Of a stretch of 64,000 bases of DNA, positions 47,067-56,107 are shown piece after piece. The DNA comes from an uncultured Pseudomonadota bacterium. GTDB lineage: Bacteria > Myxococcota_A > UBA9160 > PR03. Made by a program: the position numbers and the translations under genes. The notes below the pieces were generated by a model. It had not been told where the DNA came from and searched no databases. It was given only the letters and a program-made list of their open reading frames with translations. Position 1 is the stretch's first letter. Each line of letters begins with the position of its first letter. The stretch spans positions 17,176-81,175 of the forward strand of contig CAADGG010000044.1 in assembly GCA_900696485.1 (NCBI GenBank). The letters run 5' to 3'.

Positions 47067-47615
47067 ATGTCCGCCCGTCCGAGCCCTCCGCAGCCGCCGC
47101 TGTTTCCCGACGCGCTCGGCGGCGATCGCGTCGGCACGCGGCGCGGGCTCGCCGAGGCGCTGGGCATCTCGGAACGCCACGCGGGGCGCCTGGTCGCTGG
47201 CGGCGTTCTGCCTCCGAAGGCGCGGGGCGGATGGAGCGTTTCCGCGTGCCGAGCCGTGCTCGAGGAGCGAACGCGCGGCGTGCGCAGCGACGAAGCCTGG
47301 CTGCTCGCCGAGCGAATCCGGCTCACGCGCGGGCAGGCGGACGCGCAGGCGATGGCGAACGCAACGCAGCGCGCGCAATTCGTCGCCGCGCCGGCTGCAC
47401 GCGATGCGATCCTAGCCGCGCGAAAACACGTCGAGCGGACGGTGCTCGCGCTCCCGCGCCGCGGCGGCGCGATGCTCGTCGGCATCGACGCCGTCGCGCC
47501 GATGCAAGCCGCGCTGACGGCGCTGGTACGGGACGCGCTCGAGGCCCTGGCCGGGACGACGACGCTCCCGACGGCTGCGCCGCCACGGCGCCGGAAGCGG
47601 GCCGAGCCCGCGTAG
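47067..47615 (+). CDS. Phage terminase small subunit, Nu1-like
   Basis: 182 aa from the ATG at 47067 (GGAG ten bases upstream; 47022 is an alternative). N-terminal winged helix: GTRRGLAEALGISERHAGRL then VAGGVLPPKARGGW. A long helical region follows (AWLLAERIRLTRGQADAQAM, AAPAARDAILAARKHVERTV), ending KRRRKRA-like basic residues. This is the Nu1/TerS layout: HTH that binds pac/cos DNA plus an oligomerisation helix. Without a TerL in the element it would have to recruit a helper phage's large terminase. Confidence 0.8.
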   Translation: MSARPSPPQPPLFPDALGGDRVGTRRGLAEALGISERHAGRLVAGGVLPPKARGGWSVSACRAVLEERTRGVRSDEAWLLAERIRLTRGQADAQAMANATQRAQFVAAPAARDAILAARKHVERTVLALPRRGGAMLVGIDAVAPMQAALTALVRDALEALAGTTTLPTAAPPRRRKRAEPA

Positions 47616-47664
47616 TGCTGGCCGGCGGGAGATCGGGCGTCCTGGGGCATCCTGGGCCGTACGG

Positions 47665-47693
47665 TTGAAAGCTAATACAGGTTCAAGTAGGGT
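47665..47693 (+). promoter_or_regulatory. Promoter with embedded inverted repeat before the RHH-like gene
   Basis: TTGAAA (47665-47670) and TAGGGT (47688-47693) are separated by 17 bases in an AT-richer patch seven bases before the ATG at 47700. Within it, TTGAA (47665-47669) and TTCAA (47682-47686) form an inverted repeat that could be an operator, perhaps for the encoded RHH-like protein itself. Confidence 0.45.
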
Positions 47694-47699
47694 AGAGAC

Positions 47700-47915
47700 A
47701 TGGCGCAGAGGCGGAAGGGCAGCGGATGGGGCGGAGCGCGATCGGGCACGGGACCGAAGCCGCTGCCGGAATCCGAGCGACGCCGGCACGCGGTCCTTGT
47801 GGTTCTTAACGATGCCGAGCGCGAGGCCGTTGCAGCCACCGCCGACGGGTTGCCGCTGGCAACATGGATCCGCACGGCGGCGCTGCGGGCTGCGCGACGG
47901 AAGGGGAAGCGATGA
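47700..47915 (+). CDS. Small basic ribbon-helix-helix-like protein
   Basis: 71 aa. A Gly/Arg-rich N-terminus (RRKGSGWGGARSGTGPKPL) precedes a pattern VLVVLNDAEREAVAATADG then LPLATWIRTAALRAAR, which resembles the strand-helix-helix of RHH repressors and of MobC-like relaxosome proteins. It is likely a DNA-binding regulator. Its stop overlaps the next start (ATGA-type). Confidence 0.6.
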   Translation: MAQRRKGSGWGGARSGTGPKPLPESERRRHAVLVVLNDAEREAVAATADGLPLATWIRTAALRAARRKGKR

Positions 47916-48265
47916 CGGTCATTAGCCTGTTCGGTGGCCGCCTCACGGTGGAGCCGCTGACCCAGTGTCTCGTCTGGGCCGACGGCAGCGAGGAGACGCG
48001 GGCGCGTGTTGCATCGCGCGGGTCGATGGCCCCCTCCTACCGCGTCGAAGGCGAGCTGGTTCTAGTGCCCGATCGCGACGCGACCGACGAGCACCCGCAG
48101 GCGGACCTCGCGTGGTGCCGGGCGTACGCGCTGCGCGGCACCTACCGCCTCGTCCCGCTGTATGCGTGGGACGAGTGGGCGTCGGCTCCGGGGGGCATCC
48201 TATGGGATCGCTCGGACGAGCCGGCGATCCTCGCGCGGGCTGAGTCGCTCGGGTGGGTCCGGTAG
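47912..48265 (+). CDS. Small element protein of unknown function
   Basis: 117 aa from the ATG at 47912, overlapping the RHH-like gene by four bases. Sequence is mixed alpha/beta (VISLFGGRLTVEPLTQCLVW, YRVEGELVLVPDRDATDE, YRLVPLYAWDEWASAPGG) without a recognised motif, signal or membrane helix. It is the last small gene before the integrase. Confidence 0.6.
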   Translation: MTVISLFGGRLTVEPLTQCLVWADGSEETRARVASRGSMAPSYRVEGELVLVPDRDATDEHPQADLAWCRAYALRGTYRLVPLYAWDEWASAPGGILWDRSDEPAILARAESLGWVR

Positions 48266-48339
48266 TACCGTCCGAGTCGAGATCGTCGCTCCTGGGCGAT
48301 TCTGCGCGGCCGGGTTCGGCGTGAAGGGAGGGCGAGGCG

Positions 48340-49680
48340 ATGGCGAAGCGGCGAGAAGCGGAGCAAGCCGACCCGAACGCGAGACCCGAGGGCGAGCGCT
48401 ACCGGAACCTCACGCGGCGCGATGACATGATCTACTACGCGCGCATGATCGGCGGCCGCCGCGTCCGGTTCTCGACCGAGGAGAGCGACTGGGACCGCGC
48501 GGTGGCCGTGCGCGACGACTACGAGGCGCGCAAGGGAATCGGCCGGCTCGGCGCGCCGCCGCTCGAGTCGCCACGCCTTCGCGACTTCGCGCCGCGCTAC
48601 CTGGCCGAGGACACAGGCCACCTGGCCGCGACGACGCGGCGCGATCGGCCTTACTACTTGGCCCCGGGCGGTCCGGTCCTTCGCTTCCTCGGCGACCTCC
48701 GCCTCGACGAGATCACGCCCGCGGTCCTGCGCGAGTGGTGGAACGTCGAGATCGAGCGCACGGGCGGGAATAGGCCGGCGCTTGCCGCGTCGACGGGGCG
48801 GCACTACTTGAACACGCTCGCCGCGGCGCTGGCCTACGCGCAGGACGTCGGGCTCCTCGACTCCTCACCGATTCCCGCGTTCCGCGAGCAGATCCGCCGG
48901 CGCCGCCGGACGAAGCGCGGGCGAGCGGAGGCGGGCGTCGACCGGATCCAGCCCATCGAGACACCGGCGGAGCTCGCGCGCCTGATCGCCGCCGCCGAGG
49001 CCGAAGGCCCCGAGGCCGCGGCGCTGGTGCTGCTGCTGTTCGATGCAGGCCTGCGCCTGGGCGAGGGGCTCGGGCTGCGCTGGGGCTCGATCGTCTGGGG
49101 CGAGTCGGAGGCCGACCCGCGCCGGGCGCTGCGCATCGAGCAGACGAAGCCGAGGGGAGGCGAGGTGGACGCTCCGAAGAGCGGCCGGGCGCGGACGGTG
49201 GCGCTCTCGCGCCGGCTGCGGGCGAGCCTCGACCGGCTGCGCCGCGAGCGCTGGAACCCCGAGCCCGACGCGCTGGTGGTGACGCTCGACCCGGACCACT
49301 TCCGCCGCGGCGGGTGGCGCCGGATCTGCGCTGCTGCCGGGCTTGACTCCCGGAACATGAAGGATCTTCGGGACTCGTTCGCGAGCCACCTGCTCTCGGC
49401 GGGGGTCCAGCTCGGCTACGTGTCGAAACAGCTCGGCCACGCCGACGTCGGGGTCACGGCGCGGCACTACGCCCGGTGGGCCGGCGACGAGAGCTACCGG
49501 AGCCCGCTCGAGGTGGTGCCGGGCGAGGTGCCGGCGGACCTGCTCGCTCGGCTCGCCGGTGACCCCACTTTGACCCCAGCGGCGCTCCCGACTGACCCCA
49601 CTTTGACCCCACCCGCTCGAAAGCCACGCCGGCGCCGCTCTTTTTCTAAGCGGGAATCTGTAGCTATCTCGAATGGTTAG
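48340..49680 (+). CDS. int: Tyrosine-type site-specific integrase
   Basis: 446 aa. An N-terminal arm-binding part, a core-binding SAM-like domain (LRDFAPRYLAEDTGHLAATT; STGRHYLNTLAAALAYAQDV) and the catalytic domain: Arg in FDAGLRLGEGLGLRW (about 238), KDLRDSFASHLLSAG (the usual first His is Lys, Arg present), LGHADVGVTARHYARW with catalytic Tyr at about 376. The last 70 residues contain DPTLTPAALPTDPTLTPPAR, encoded by the right arm repeats. The stop TAG lies three bases before the 56-base att repeat. It would integrate and excise the element at tRNA-Leu. Confidence 0.95.
   Translation: MAKRREAEQADPNARPEGERYRNLTRRDDMIYYARMIGGRRVRFSTEESDWDRAVAVRDDYEARKGIGRLGAPPLESPRLRDFAPRYLAEDTGHLAATTRRDRPYYLAPGGPVLRFLGDLRLDEITPAVLREWWNVEIERTGGNRPALAASTGRHYLNTLAAALAYAQDVGLLDSSPIPAFREQIRRRRRTKRGRAEAGVDRIQPIETPAELARLIAAAEAEGPEAAALVLLLFDAGLRLGEGLGLRWGSIVWGESEADPRRALRIEQTKPRGGEVDAPKSGRARTVALSRRLRASLDRLRRERWNPEPDALVVTLDPDHFRRGGWRRICAAAGLDSRNMKDLRDSFASHLLSAGVQLGYVSKQLGHADVGVTARHYARWAGDESYRSPLEVVPGEVPADLLARLAGDPTLTPAALPTDPTLTPPARKPRRRRSFSKRESVAISNG
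49560..49611 (+). repeat. Right arm-type repeats inside the integrase coding end
   Basis: TGACCCCACTTTGACCCCA occurs at 49560-49578 and again at 49593-49611 (period 33 bases). It matches the left-end unit at 40838-40856 with one substitution and the same orientation. The repeats are translated as DPTLTP twice in the integrase tail. Confidence 0.6.
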
Positions 49681-49682
49681 GT

Positions 49683-49738
49683 GTGGTGCGGCAGAGAGGA
49701 CTCGAACCTCCACGGGGTTGCCCCCGCCAGCCCCTCAA
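49683..49738. repeat. attR core: 3' part of tRNA-Leu
   Basis: 56 bases identical to 40690-40745; forms the 3' half of the intact tRNA-Leu gene on the minus strand. The integrated element thus restores the tRNA at its integrase end, the usual result of tRNA-targeting tyrosine recombinases. Confidence 0.95.
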
Positions 49739-49770
49739 GCTGGTGCGTCTACCAATTCCGCCACTGCCGC
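49687..49770 (-). tRNA. tRNA-Leu (anticodon GAG)
   Basis: Read on the minus strand: acceptor GCGGCAG pairs with CTGCCGC, D arm with GGCGGAATTGGTAGACGC, anticodon stem CCAGC-TTGAGGG-GCTGG giving anticodon GAG, a long variable arm (class II) and T arm GGAGGTTCGAGTCCTC. CCA is encoded in the DNA at 49684-49686. tRNA-Leu(GAG) downstream of secG is also the arrangement in Escherichia coli (leuU), so the context is conserved. Confidence 0.96.
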
Positions 49771-49812
49771 TCGAAGCGAGGCGCGAACGATAACCAGCGC
49801 CCGCGCCGGACG

Positions 49813-50280
49813 CTACGGATTGGCCGGGGCCGGCGCCTCCGGTGCGGGGGCGCCGGGTTCGCTCGGAGTCGCCGCCGGCGCCTCCGGCTGCTTCGCACGC
49901 TCCGGCTCGGCGGCCGAGCCGGCTTCGGCGGCCGGCGGCGCGACTTCTTCGAAGCCTCCGGGCGTTGCGCCTTCGCCGGCGCTCTCGGCCGGGGCCGGGG
50001 TCAGCACGCCCGGCGGCGGCGCGTCTTCTTCGAACAGGCCGCCTCCGACACCGGTGTTGGCGAGGTACGAGAGGGACAGGCTCGAGGCCATGAACAACAG
50101 CGCCGCGCCGGTGGTGAGTCGGGTCAAGAAGTTCCCGGCGCCCCGGCTGCCGAAGACCGTATTGCTCGCGCCCCCGCCGAACACCGCCCCGACGTCGGCT
50201 CCCTTGCCGTGCTGCAGCAGCACGACGACGACGAGGATGATGCAGGCCATCACGTGGAGAACGGTCAGGAAGATCGACAC
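49813..50280 (-). CDS. secG: Preprotein translocase subunit SecG
   Basis: 155 aa from a GTG preceded by AGGAG at eight bases. Two membrane helices: FLTVLHVMACIILVVVVLLQ with the family HGKGADVGAVFGGG loop and GSRGAGNFLTRLTTGAALLF. The C-terminal ~80 residues are a Pro/Ala/Glu-rich tail, so it is longer than enterobacterial SecG (~110 aa). Together with SecYE it forms the Sec channel. It follows tpiA by 11 bases. Confidence 0.93.
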   Translation of the reverse strand: MSIFLTVLHVMACIILVVVVLLQHGKGADVGAVFGGGASNTVFGSRGAGNFLTRLTTGAALLFMASSLSLSYLANTGVGGGLFEEDAPPPGVLTPAPAESAGEGATPGGFEEVAPPAAEAGSAAEPERAKQPEAPAATPSEPGAPAPEAPAPANP

Positions 50281-50291
50281 GTCGCTGTCTC

Positions 50292-51035
50292 CTACGCCCG
50301 CACGATGCGGGCGAACGATTCGGGATCGAGACTGGCTCCGCCGACCAATGCGCCGTCGATGTCCGGCTGCGCCAGCAGTTCGGCCGCATTGTCGGGTTTG
50401 ACGGAGCCGCCGTACTGGATCCGGATGGCGCCGGCGTCGTCCGCGAAGCGCCCGCGCAGCCAGCCGCGGATCATCGCATGGGCTTCCTGCGCACCGTCCG
50501 GCGTCGCCGTGCGGCCGGTTCCGATCGCCCAGACCGGCTCGTAGGCGAGGACGAGGTCGGCCGCGTGGCCGCTCGGAACGTCGGCCAGCGAGCCGTCGAG
50601 CTGCGTCTCCAGCACGGCGAAGGTCCGGCCGGCCTCGCGTTCGTCGAGCGTTTCCCCGACGCAGACGATCGGCCGCATCCCGGCCGCAAAGACCGCAGCG
50701 ACCTTGCGCGCGATGAACGCATCGCGTTCGCCGAACAGATGCCGCCGCTCGCTGTGGCCCACGATCACCCACTGGCAACCAGCCTCTGCGAGCATGCTCG
50801 GAGCGACCTCTCCGGTGAAGGCGCCCTGCGCTTCGTCGTGCACGTTCTGCGCGGCGAGTGCGACGGGTGAGCCCGCGAGCGCATGACCAAGTGCCGACAA
50901 GGCCGGAAACGGCGGCGCGATCGCCACCTCGTGTTCGGCCCAGGCGATCCGCGGCAAGAAGTCCTTCGCAAACGCCACTGCTTCCGCGATGCTCTTGTGC
51001 ATCTTCCAGTTCGCGGCGAGGAATCGTCGTCGCAT
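50292..51035 (-). CDS. tpiA: Triosephosphate isomerase
   Basis: 247 aa; AGGAG lies eight bases before the ATG, which overlaps the pgk stop by one base (TGATG). Signatures: FLAANWKMHKS (catalytic Lys), VIVGHSERRHLFGE (His), LAYEPVWAIGTGRTAT (catalytic Glu), YGGSVKPDNAAELL and DGALVGGASL. It interconverts dihydroxyacetone phosphate and glyceraldehyde 3-phosphate. Confidence 0.97.
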   Translation of the reverse strand: MRRRFLAANWKMHKSIAEAVAFAKDFLPRIAWAEHEVAIAPPFPALSALGHALAGSPVALAAQNVHDEAQGAFTGEVAPSMLAEAGCQWVIVGHSERRHLFGERDAFIARKVAAVFAAGMRPIVCVGETLDEREAGRTFAVLETQLDGSLADVPSGHAADLVLAYEPVWAIGTGRTATPDGAQEAHAMIRGWLRGRFADDAGAIRIQYGGSVKPDNAAELLAQPDIDGALVGGASLDPESFARIVRA

Positions 51036-52261
51036 CAGCGGGTCTCCTGCTCGCCGTGGCCGTGCGCCGCGGCGTGTTCCTCGAGCGCCGCGACGCCCGG
51101 CAGCGTACGCCCCTCGACGAACTCGAGCGACGCGCCGCCGCCGGTCGAGAGATGCGTGATCCGGGCGCCGAGCCCGAGCGCGTTCACCGCCGCCAGCGAG
51201 TCCCCGCCGCCGACCACGGAATGCGCGTCCGATTCCGCCACGGCATGCGCCACGGCTTCGGTGCCGGCGGCGAAGGCGGCGATCTCGAACACGCCCATCG
51301 GGCCGTTCCAGAAGATCGTGCGCGCCTGCTTCGCCTCGGCGGCGTACGCGGCGGCCGTCTCCGGGCCGATGTCGAGACCCATCCAGCCGTCCGGAATCTC
51401 GCGGACGACACGCGACGCCACACCCGCCTCGAGCGTCTCGGCGATCACATGATCGATCGGCAGCAGCAGTCGGTGGCCAGAGCTTTCTGCCGCCGCCAGC
51501 ACGCGCTGTGCCACGTCCAGCTGGTCTGCTTCGACCCGCGAGGCGCCGATCGGCTGACCCTTGGCGTGCAGGAACGTGTACGCCATCGCGCCGCCGATGC
51601 ACAGCACGTCGGCGCGCTCTGCCATCACCGTCACCACCGAGAGCTTGTCCGAGACCTTGGCGCCACCGAGCAGGCACAGAAACGGCCGCTCCGGCTCGAG
51701 CACGCGGCGCAGATGCTCGAGCTCGCTGCGCAGCAGATCGCCGGCGGCGACGTCGGGGACGTGCGCCACCATGCCGACCGTCGAGGCGTGAGCGCGGTGC
51801 GCGGTGCCGAAGGCATCGTTCACGTAGACGTCGGCGAACTGGGCCAGCGCCGCGGCGAAGCGCGGGTCGTTCTTCTCCTCCTCCGCATGGAAGCGGAGAT
51901 TCTCGAGCAGCAGCAGCTCGCCGTCGCCGAGCGCGGCGACCGCTGCTTCCGCAGCATCGCCGATGCAGTCGCTTGCGAACGCGACCGGCTGCCCGAGGCG
52001 CACGCCGAGCCGCTTCGCCACCGGCGCCAGCGATGCCTTCGGATCGACCTTGCCCTTCGGCCGGCCGAGATGCGAGGCGACCACGACCCGTGCGCCGGCG
52101 TCGAGCAGCCGGCGCAGCGTCGGCAGCGTGGCGCGGATGCGGGTCTCGTCGCCGACGACTCCGTCCTGCAGCGGGACGTTCAGATCGGCGCGCACGAAGA
52201 CGCGCTTACCGCGCACCGCGTCCGGCCTCCGCAGCAGGTCGTCCAGCGACGGCACCGCCAT
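51035..52261 (-). CDS. pgk: Phosphoglycerate kinase
   Basis: 408 aa. VFVRADLNVPL, ASHLGRPKGK, LLENLRFHAEEEKNDP, LLGGAKVSDKL, FWNGPMGVFE and VGGGDSLAAV are all present; the C-terminal STGGGASLEFVEGRTLPGV completes the fold. It makes ATP from 1,3-bisphosphoglycerate. It lies six bases after gap. Confidence 0.97.
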   Translation of the reverse strand: MAVPSLDDLLRRPDAVRGKRVFVRADLNVPLQDGVVGDETRIRATLPTLRRLLDAGARVVVASHLGRPKGKVDPKASLAPVAKRLGVRLGQPVAFASDCIGDAAEAAVAALGDGELLLLENLRFHAEEEKNDPRFAAALAQFADVYVNDAFGTAHRAHASTVGMVAHVPDVAAGDLLRSELEHLRRVLEPERPFLCLLGGAKVSDKLSVVTVMAERADVLCIGGAMAYTFLHAKGQPIGASRVEADQLDVAQRVLAAAESSGHRLLLPIDHVIAETLEAGVASRVVREIPDGWMGLDIGPETAAAYAAEAKQARTIFWNGPMGVFEIAAFAAGTEAVAHAVAESDAHSVVGGGDSLAAVNALGLGARITHLSTGGGASLEFVEGRTLPGVAALEEHAAAHGHGEQETR

Positions 52262-52267
52262 CGCTGC

Positions 52268-53260
52268 TCAGCGCCCCATCAAGATGGCGAGATCGACGAT
52301 GCGCGCCGCGTAGCCCCATTCGTTGTCGTACCAGGACAGGACCTTCGCGAAGCGCTTGCCCATGACCTTGGTGTTCTCGGCATCGAGGATCGACGAATGC
52401 GGATTGCCGCGGAAGTCGATCGACACGAGCGGCTCGTCGCTGACCTGCAGGATGCCGGCGAGCGGCCCGGCCGCGGCCTTGCGCATCGCGTCGTTGATCG
52501 CCTCGGCGCTGGTGTCCTGGCCGAGGATCGCCACCAGGTCGACCACCGAGACGTCCGGCGTCGGCACGCGCATCGCGAAGCCGTCGAGCTTGCCCTTCAG
52601 CGCCGGCAGGACCTCGCCGATCGCCTTGGCGGCTCCCGTCGAGGTGGGGATCATCGACACCGCTGCGGCGCGCGCGCGGCGCAGGTCCTTGTGCGGGAAG
52701 TCGAGCGTCACCTGGTCGTTGGTGTAGGCGTGGATCGTCGTCATCCAGCCCTGTTCGATCCCCCAGTTGTCGTGCAGCACCTTGGCGACTGGCGCCAGGC
52801 AGTTGGTCGTGCACGAAGCGTTCGACACGATCCGGTGCTTGGCGGGGTCATAGGCGTCCGTGTTGACGCCGAGCACGATCGTGACGTCGGGGTTCTTCGC
52901 CGGCGCGGAGATGATGACCCGCTCGGCGCCGGCCTCGAGATGCTTTCCGGCACCGTCGCGATCGGTGAAGATGCCCGTCGACTCGATGACGATCTCCGCG
53001 CCGAGCGACTTCCATTGCAACTTGGCGGGATCGCGCTCCTTCGAGATCGGGATGCGCTTGCCGTCGACGACGATGGCGTCCCCATCGGCCTCCACGCTCC
53101 CGGCGTAGGGGCCGTGGATGGAGTCCCACTTGAGCAGATGCGCGGAGGTCTTCGCATCCGTGAGATCGTTGATGCCGACGATCTCGAGGCCGCGACCGCG
53201 CGCGGCCCGCAGGACCAGCCGCCCGATCCGCCCGAAGCCGTTGATTCCGATCTGCGTCAT
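52268..53260 (-). CDS. gap: Glyceraldehyde-3-phosphate dehydrogenase, type I
   Basis: 330 aa; GGAG-AGGAG sequences precede the ATG. NAD-binding [15 protein letters not shown], active-site [12 protein letters not shown] (catalytic Cys), [35 protein letters not shown] and [14 protein letters not shown] are complete. First gene of gap-pgk-tpiA-secG, so transcription probably starts in the 53261-53620 interval. Confidence 0.97.
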   Translation of the reverse strand: MTQIGINGFGRIGRLVLRAARGRGLEIVGINDLTDAKTSAHLLKWDSIHGPYAGSVEADGDAIVVDGKRIPISKERDPAKLQWKSLGAEIVIESTGIFTDRDGAGKHLEAGAERVIISAPAKNPDVTIVLGVNTDAYDPAKHRIVSNASCTTNCLAPVAKVLHDNWGIEQGWMTTIHAYTNDQVTLDFPHKDLRRARAAAVSMIPTSTGAAKAIGEVLPALKGKLDGFAMRVPTPDVSVVDLVAILGQDTSAEAINDAMRKAAAGPLAGILQVSDEPLVSIDFRGNPHSSILDAENTKVMGKRFAKVLSWYDNEWGYAARIVDLAILMGR

Positions 53261-53620
53261 CGTGCACTCCTCTCCGTGGTTGTTTCGTTCGTGCTTGCCC
53301 GGGCGCTCGCGCCTCTCGTGGCGGGATTGCGCAAGATCTTCGGTCCGCGTCTCGACCGTCGCTCCCGGCCGCCGTCCTGGTCGCTGTCGGGTCGTCCGAG
53401 CGGCGGTGGCCGACGGATCGCTCCCGGGCGAGCGATCGCACCCGAAACCCCTGCCCGCGGATCCGTCCGCCTCGGGGGGTGCGCGGGCCGCAAGACGATC
53501 TGGCACTGTAACGTTGCGAGCTGCGTTCCGCCGCGCTTCGACGCCGCCACCGTCACAGAAGCGGGGGTGGGGGTCGAGCGAGCCGGGTGGGCGACCGACA
53601 CAGCACCCTCGGGGAGGGAG
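53261..53620. other. Divergent intergenic region between gap and acylase genes
   Basis: 360 bases with no convincing gene. It must hold the promoters of the gap operon (minus) and of the acylase gene (plus), but I see no clear -35/-10 pair. It is rich in short C/G runs; the only slightly AT-richer patch is near 53503-53515 (CTGTAACGTTG). Confidence 0.5.
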
Positions 53621-56107
53621 ATGTCCGTGAGCATCCGCAGCGCGCTGCGCGAGCGTCGGTCCTGGCTTGCGCTGGGTCTCGCGACGGCGGCCATCGCGTT
53701 CGCGGTGTTGCTGCTGGCGCGCGAGGCGACGGAGCAGCGGGCGCTGCGGCGCGCGATTCCGCAGCGCGAAGGCACGCTGGTGGTTGCCGGCATCGCGCGG
53801 ACGATCGAGATCGTGCGCGACGGGCGGGGCCTGCCCCACGTGCGGGCGGCCAGCGAGCTCGACGCCTACTACGGCCTCGGCTTCGTGCACGCGCAGGAAC
53901 GACTGGCGCAGATGAACTGGCTGCTGCGCACCGCGCGCGGCCGCACCGCGGCGGCGATCGGACCCGAGGGCCTGCCGGCCGATCGCTGGAGCCGAACGCT
54001 CGGATTCGGACTGCTGGCCGACACCCGAGCCGAGCGGCTCGACGGGGCGAGCCGGCAGCGCCTCGAAGCGTATGCCGCCGGCGTCAACGCCTGGGTCGAT
54101 CGGGTGATCGAGGGTCACGCGCTGGCGCCGGCCACGCTGACGCGTCTGGGGGTCGCACCGGAGCGTTGGCGCCCCGCCGACAGCCTCGCGGTCGCGAAAC
54201 TGCTCGCTTGGGTGCTCGACGACTCCGTCGCTTCGACGCTCGCGCTCGGCGATCTGGTGGGCCGGCTCGGCGCCTTCGCCGCGCGGCCGTTCTTTCCGCC
54301 GCGGGCCTCGGACCAACTCGTGCCGGTGCCGCTGCCGCGCATCGAAGCGCGGCGTAGCCCCGGTCGCCCGGCACCGGACACGGCGGTCCTGGCCCGCGCG
54401 GTGGGGCTTGCCGGACGCTCCGTCGGGAGCAGCGCATGGGTCGTCTCCGGCCTCCGGACCGCGAATGGTCGCCCGCTTCTCGCCGGCGACCTGCATCTCG
54501 AGCCGACGACGCCGTCGCTCCTCTTCGAGGCCCAGCTCGCCGCGCCCGGCTTCGAGGTGGCCGGGGCCGGACCGCCCGGGGTCCCGGTGTTCTGGAGCGG
54601 TCACAACGGCCGCGTCGCCTGGGTCGCAACGCACGCGCGAGCCGCCGTGATGGATCTGCACGAGGAGACCCTCGATCCGGAAGACTCCGGCCGCTATCGC
54701 AACGGCCGGCGCTGGAGTGCGATCGAGCGACGCGAGGAGCGCATCGAGGTCCGCGGCGCGGCGCCGGAGCTGTGGGTGGTGCGTCGGACCCATCATGGGC
54801 CGCTGCTCGACGGTCTGCTGCCGCCGGATCGGCCACCGCTGTCGCTCGCGTGGGGGGGCGCGCAGCCGGGCGACGGCGTCACCGGGTTGCTGCGGGCGGC
54901 TCGCGCGCGCGAAGCGGCGGGCTTTCGCCGCGCGCTCGCGGAGCACCACGAGCCGGTCTTCGCGTTCGCATACGCCGACACGGCCGGCGCGGGTGGGCGT
55001 CAGGTCGCCGGTTGGCTTCCGCGTCGCTCGATGGCGACGGCCCTCGTGCCGGTGCCGGGTCGCTCCGGCTGGTATGGCTGGCGCGATCGGGTTCCCTTCG
55101 CCGAACTGCCCTGGACCCGCGTCGGCGGCAGCTGGCTCGTCACTGCCGACAACGAGATCGGCGAGTCGGACGCCTTCGAGTGGTGGTGGCGCTCGGGTCA
55201 GCGCGCGATCCATATCGAGTCACGGCTGCGCGCGGCGAGCGCCGAGGGTCCGCTCGACGCTGCGGCGATGACCGCGCTCCAGGCCGACATCGAGAGTCCC
55301 GGCGCCACGGCCCGTGTTCGCTTGGTCCTGGACCTGGCCGGCGAGATCGCCACGCTGCCTCCCGAGGCGCGCCAGCTGGCGCGCGTCCTCGCGCGCTGGG
55401 ACGGGGGGACGCTCGTCGACAGCCGCGGGGCGGCGGCCTGGCACGCGCTGCTGCGCGCGCTCGTCCACGGCGTGCTGGAGGAGAAGGTCGGCCCAGATCT
55501 GCTGCAGCGCTATCTGCGCCTGCGCGGCGTGCAGGCGGAGACGGTGTTCGACGCGATCTACGAGGGAGCGGTCTCTCCAGCCGCGGATCGCGATGCCTTG
55601 ATCGATCTGCCGGGTCTGGTCCGCGCGGTGCGCGACGCGCTGCGCCGGACCAGTCTCCTGCTGCGTGTGCAACTGGGACCGAATCCGGAAAAGTGGATCT
55701 GGGGCCGTTTGCACGAGCTGCGCTTCCGCCCCTATGGATGGCCCGAAGTCGATCCCTCCTGGTTGCGATCGACGCCGGCCTGGCCGTACCCCGGCGACGG
55801 CCTCACCGTCGCTTCCGCCGAGTACGATCCGGCGGATCCCTTCGCGGTGCGCGTCGTCAGCGGCTACCGGATCGTCGTCGATCTCGCGGACCCCGAGCTG
55901 GCGCTCTCGGCGCTGCCGCCGGGAGTCTCCGAACATCCCGGCGATCCGCTTCGCGACGCCGGCCTCGAGCGCTGGCTGGCGGGTCGGCCGGCCCTGCTGA
56001 CGACGCATCGCTTCGTGGTCGACGAGAGCGCCACGGCGCGACTCCTACTCGTCCCGGTGTCGACATCGAAAGATGTCGATGCCGCAGCCGAGGGACCGTC
56101 GCCATGA
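53621..56107 (+). CDS. Penicillin acylase-family Ntn hydrolase
   Basis: 828 aa from the ATG at 53621; a GTG six bases later (53627) has better spacing to the GGAGG upstream. An N-terminal membrane anchor ([19 protein letters not shown]) is followed by the alpha chain ([40 protein letters not shown]). The maturation/nucleophile Ser is in [19 protein letters not shown] at about residue 270, where the family's usual Ser-Asn is Ser-Ser, followed by [10 protein letters not shown]. The beta chain continues to the end ([28 protein letters not shown]). Relatives cleave acyl-homoserine lactones, penicillins or peptidic amides in the periplasm; the substrate here is unknown. Confidence 0.9.
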   Translation: MSVSIRSALRERRSWLALGLATAAIAFAVLLLAREATEQRALRRAIPQREGTLVVAGIARTIEIVRDGRGLPHVRAASELDAYYGLGFVHAQERLAQMNWLLRTARGRTAAAIGPEGLPADRWSRTLGFGLLADTRAERLDGASRQRLEAYAAGVNAWVDRVIEGHALAPATLTRLGVAPERWRPADSLAVAKLLAWVLDDSVASTLALGDLVGRLGAFAARPFFPPRASDQLVPVPLPRIEARRSPGRPAPDTAVLARAVGLAGRSVGSSAWVVSGLRTANGRPLLAGDLHLEPTTPSLLFEAQLAAPGFEVAGAGPPGVPVFWSGHNGRVAWVATHARAAVMDLHEETLDPEDSGRYRNGRRWSAIERREERIEVRGAAPELWVVRRTHHGPLLDGLLPPDRPPLSLAWGGAQPGDGVTGLLRAARAREAAGFRRALAEHHEPVFAFAYADTAGAGGRQVAGWLPRRSMATALVPVPGRSGWYGWRDRVPFAELPWTRVGGSWLVTADNEIGESDAFEWWWRSGQRAIHIESRLRAASAEGPLDAAAMTALQADIESPGATARVRLVLDLAGEIATLPPEARQLARVLARWDGGTLVDSRGAAAWHALLRALVHGVLEEKVGPDLLQRYLRLRGVQAETVFDAIYEGAVSPAADRDALIDLPGLVRAVRDALRRTSLLLRVQLGPNPEKWIWGRLHELRFRPYGWPEVDPSWLRSTPAWPYPGDGLTVASAEYDPADPFAVRVVSGYRIVVDLADPELALSALPPGVSEHPGDPLRDAGLERWLAGRPALLTTHRFVVDESATARLLLVPVSTSKDVDAAAEGPSP

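Larger units (their letters stand above)
40690..49738. mobile_element. 9.0-kb integrated satellite-like element in tRNA-Leu(GAG)
   Basis: A 56-base perfect direct repeat flanks the element; the right copy is the 3' part of an intact tRNA-Leu. The integrase gene abuts the right repeat and ends within a few bases of it. Gene order: unknown, HTH, DnaB-N/RepA ATPase, repeat cluster, protease-capsid fusion, small protein, reverse-oriented zinc-ribbon protein, Nu1-type terminase small subunit, RHH-like protein, unknown, integrase. I find no large terminase, portal, tail or lysis gene. This composition matches capsid-forming phage satellites (cf-PICI type) rather than a full prophage; a degraded prophage is the main alternative. 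Confidence 0.85.

Noticed and set aside
40690..49738. Complete prophage
   Set aside because: No large terminase, portal, tail or lysis gene can be found in any frame.
50858..53620. Upstream extension of the penicillin acylase frame to 50858
   Set aside because: The frame is open only by GC bias and lies antisense to tpiA, pgk and gap. The acylase family N-terminus and SD point to 53621/53627.
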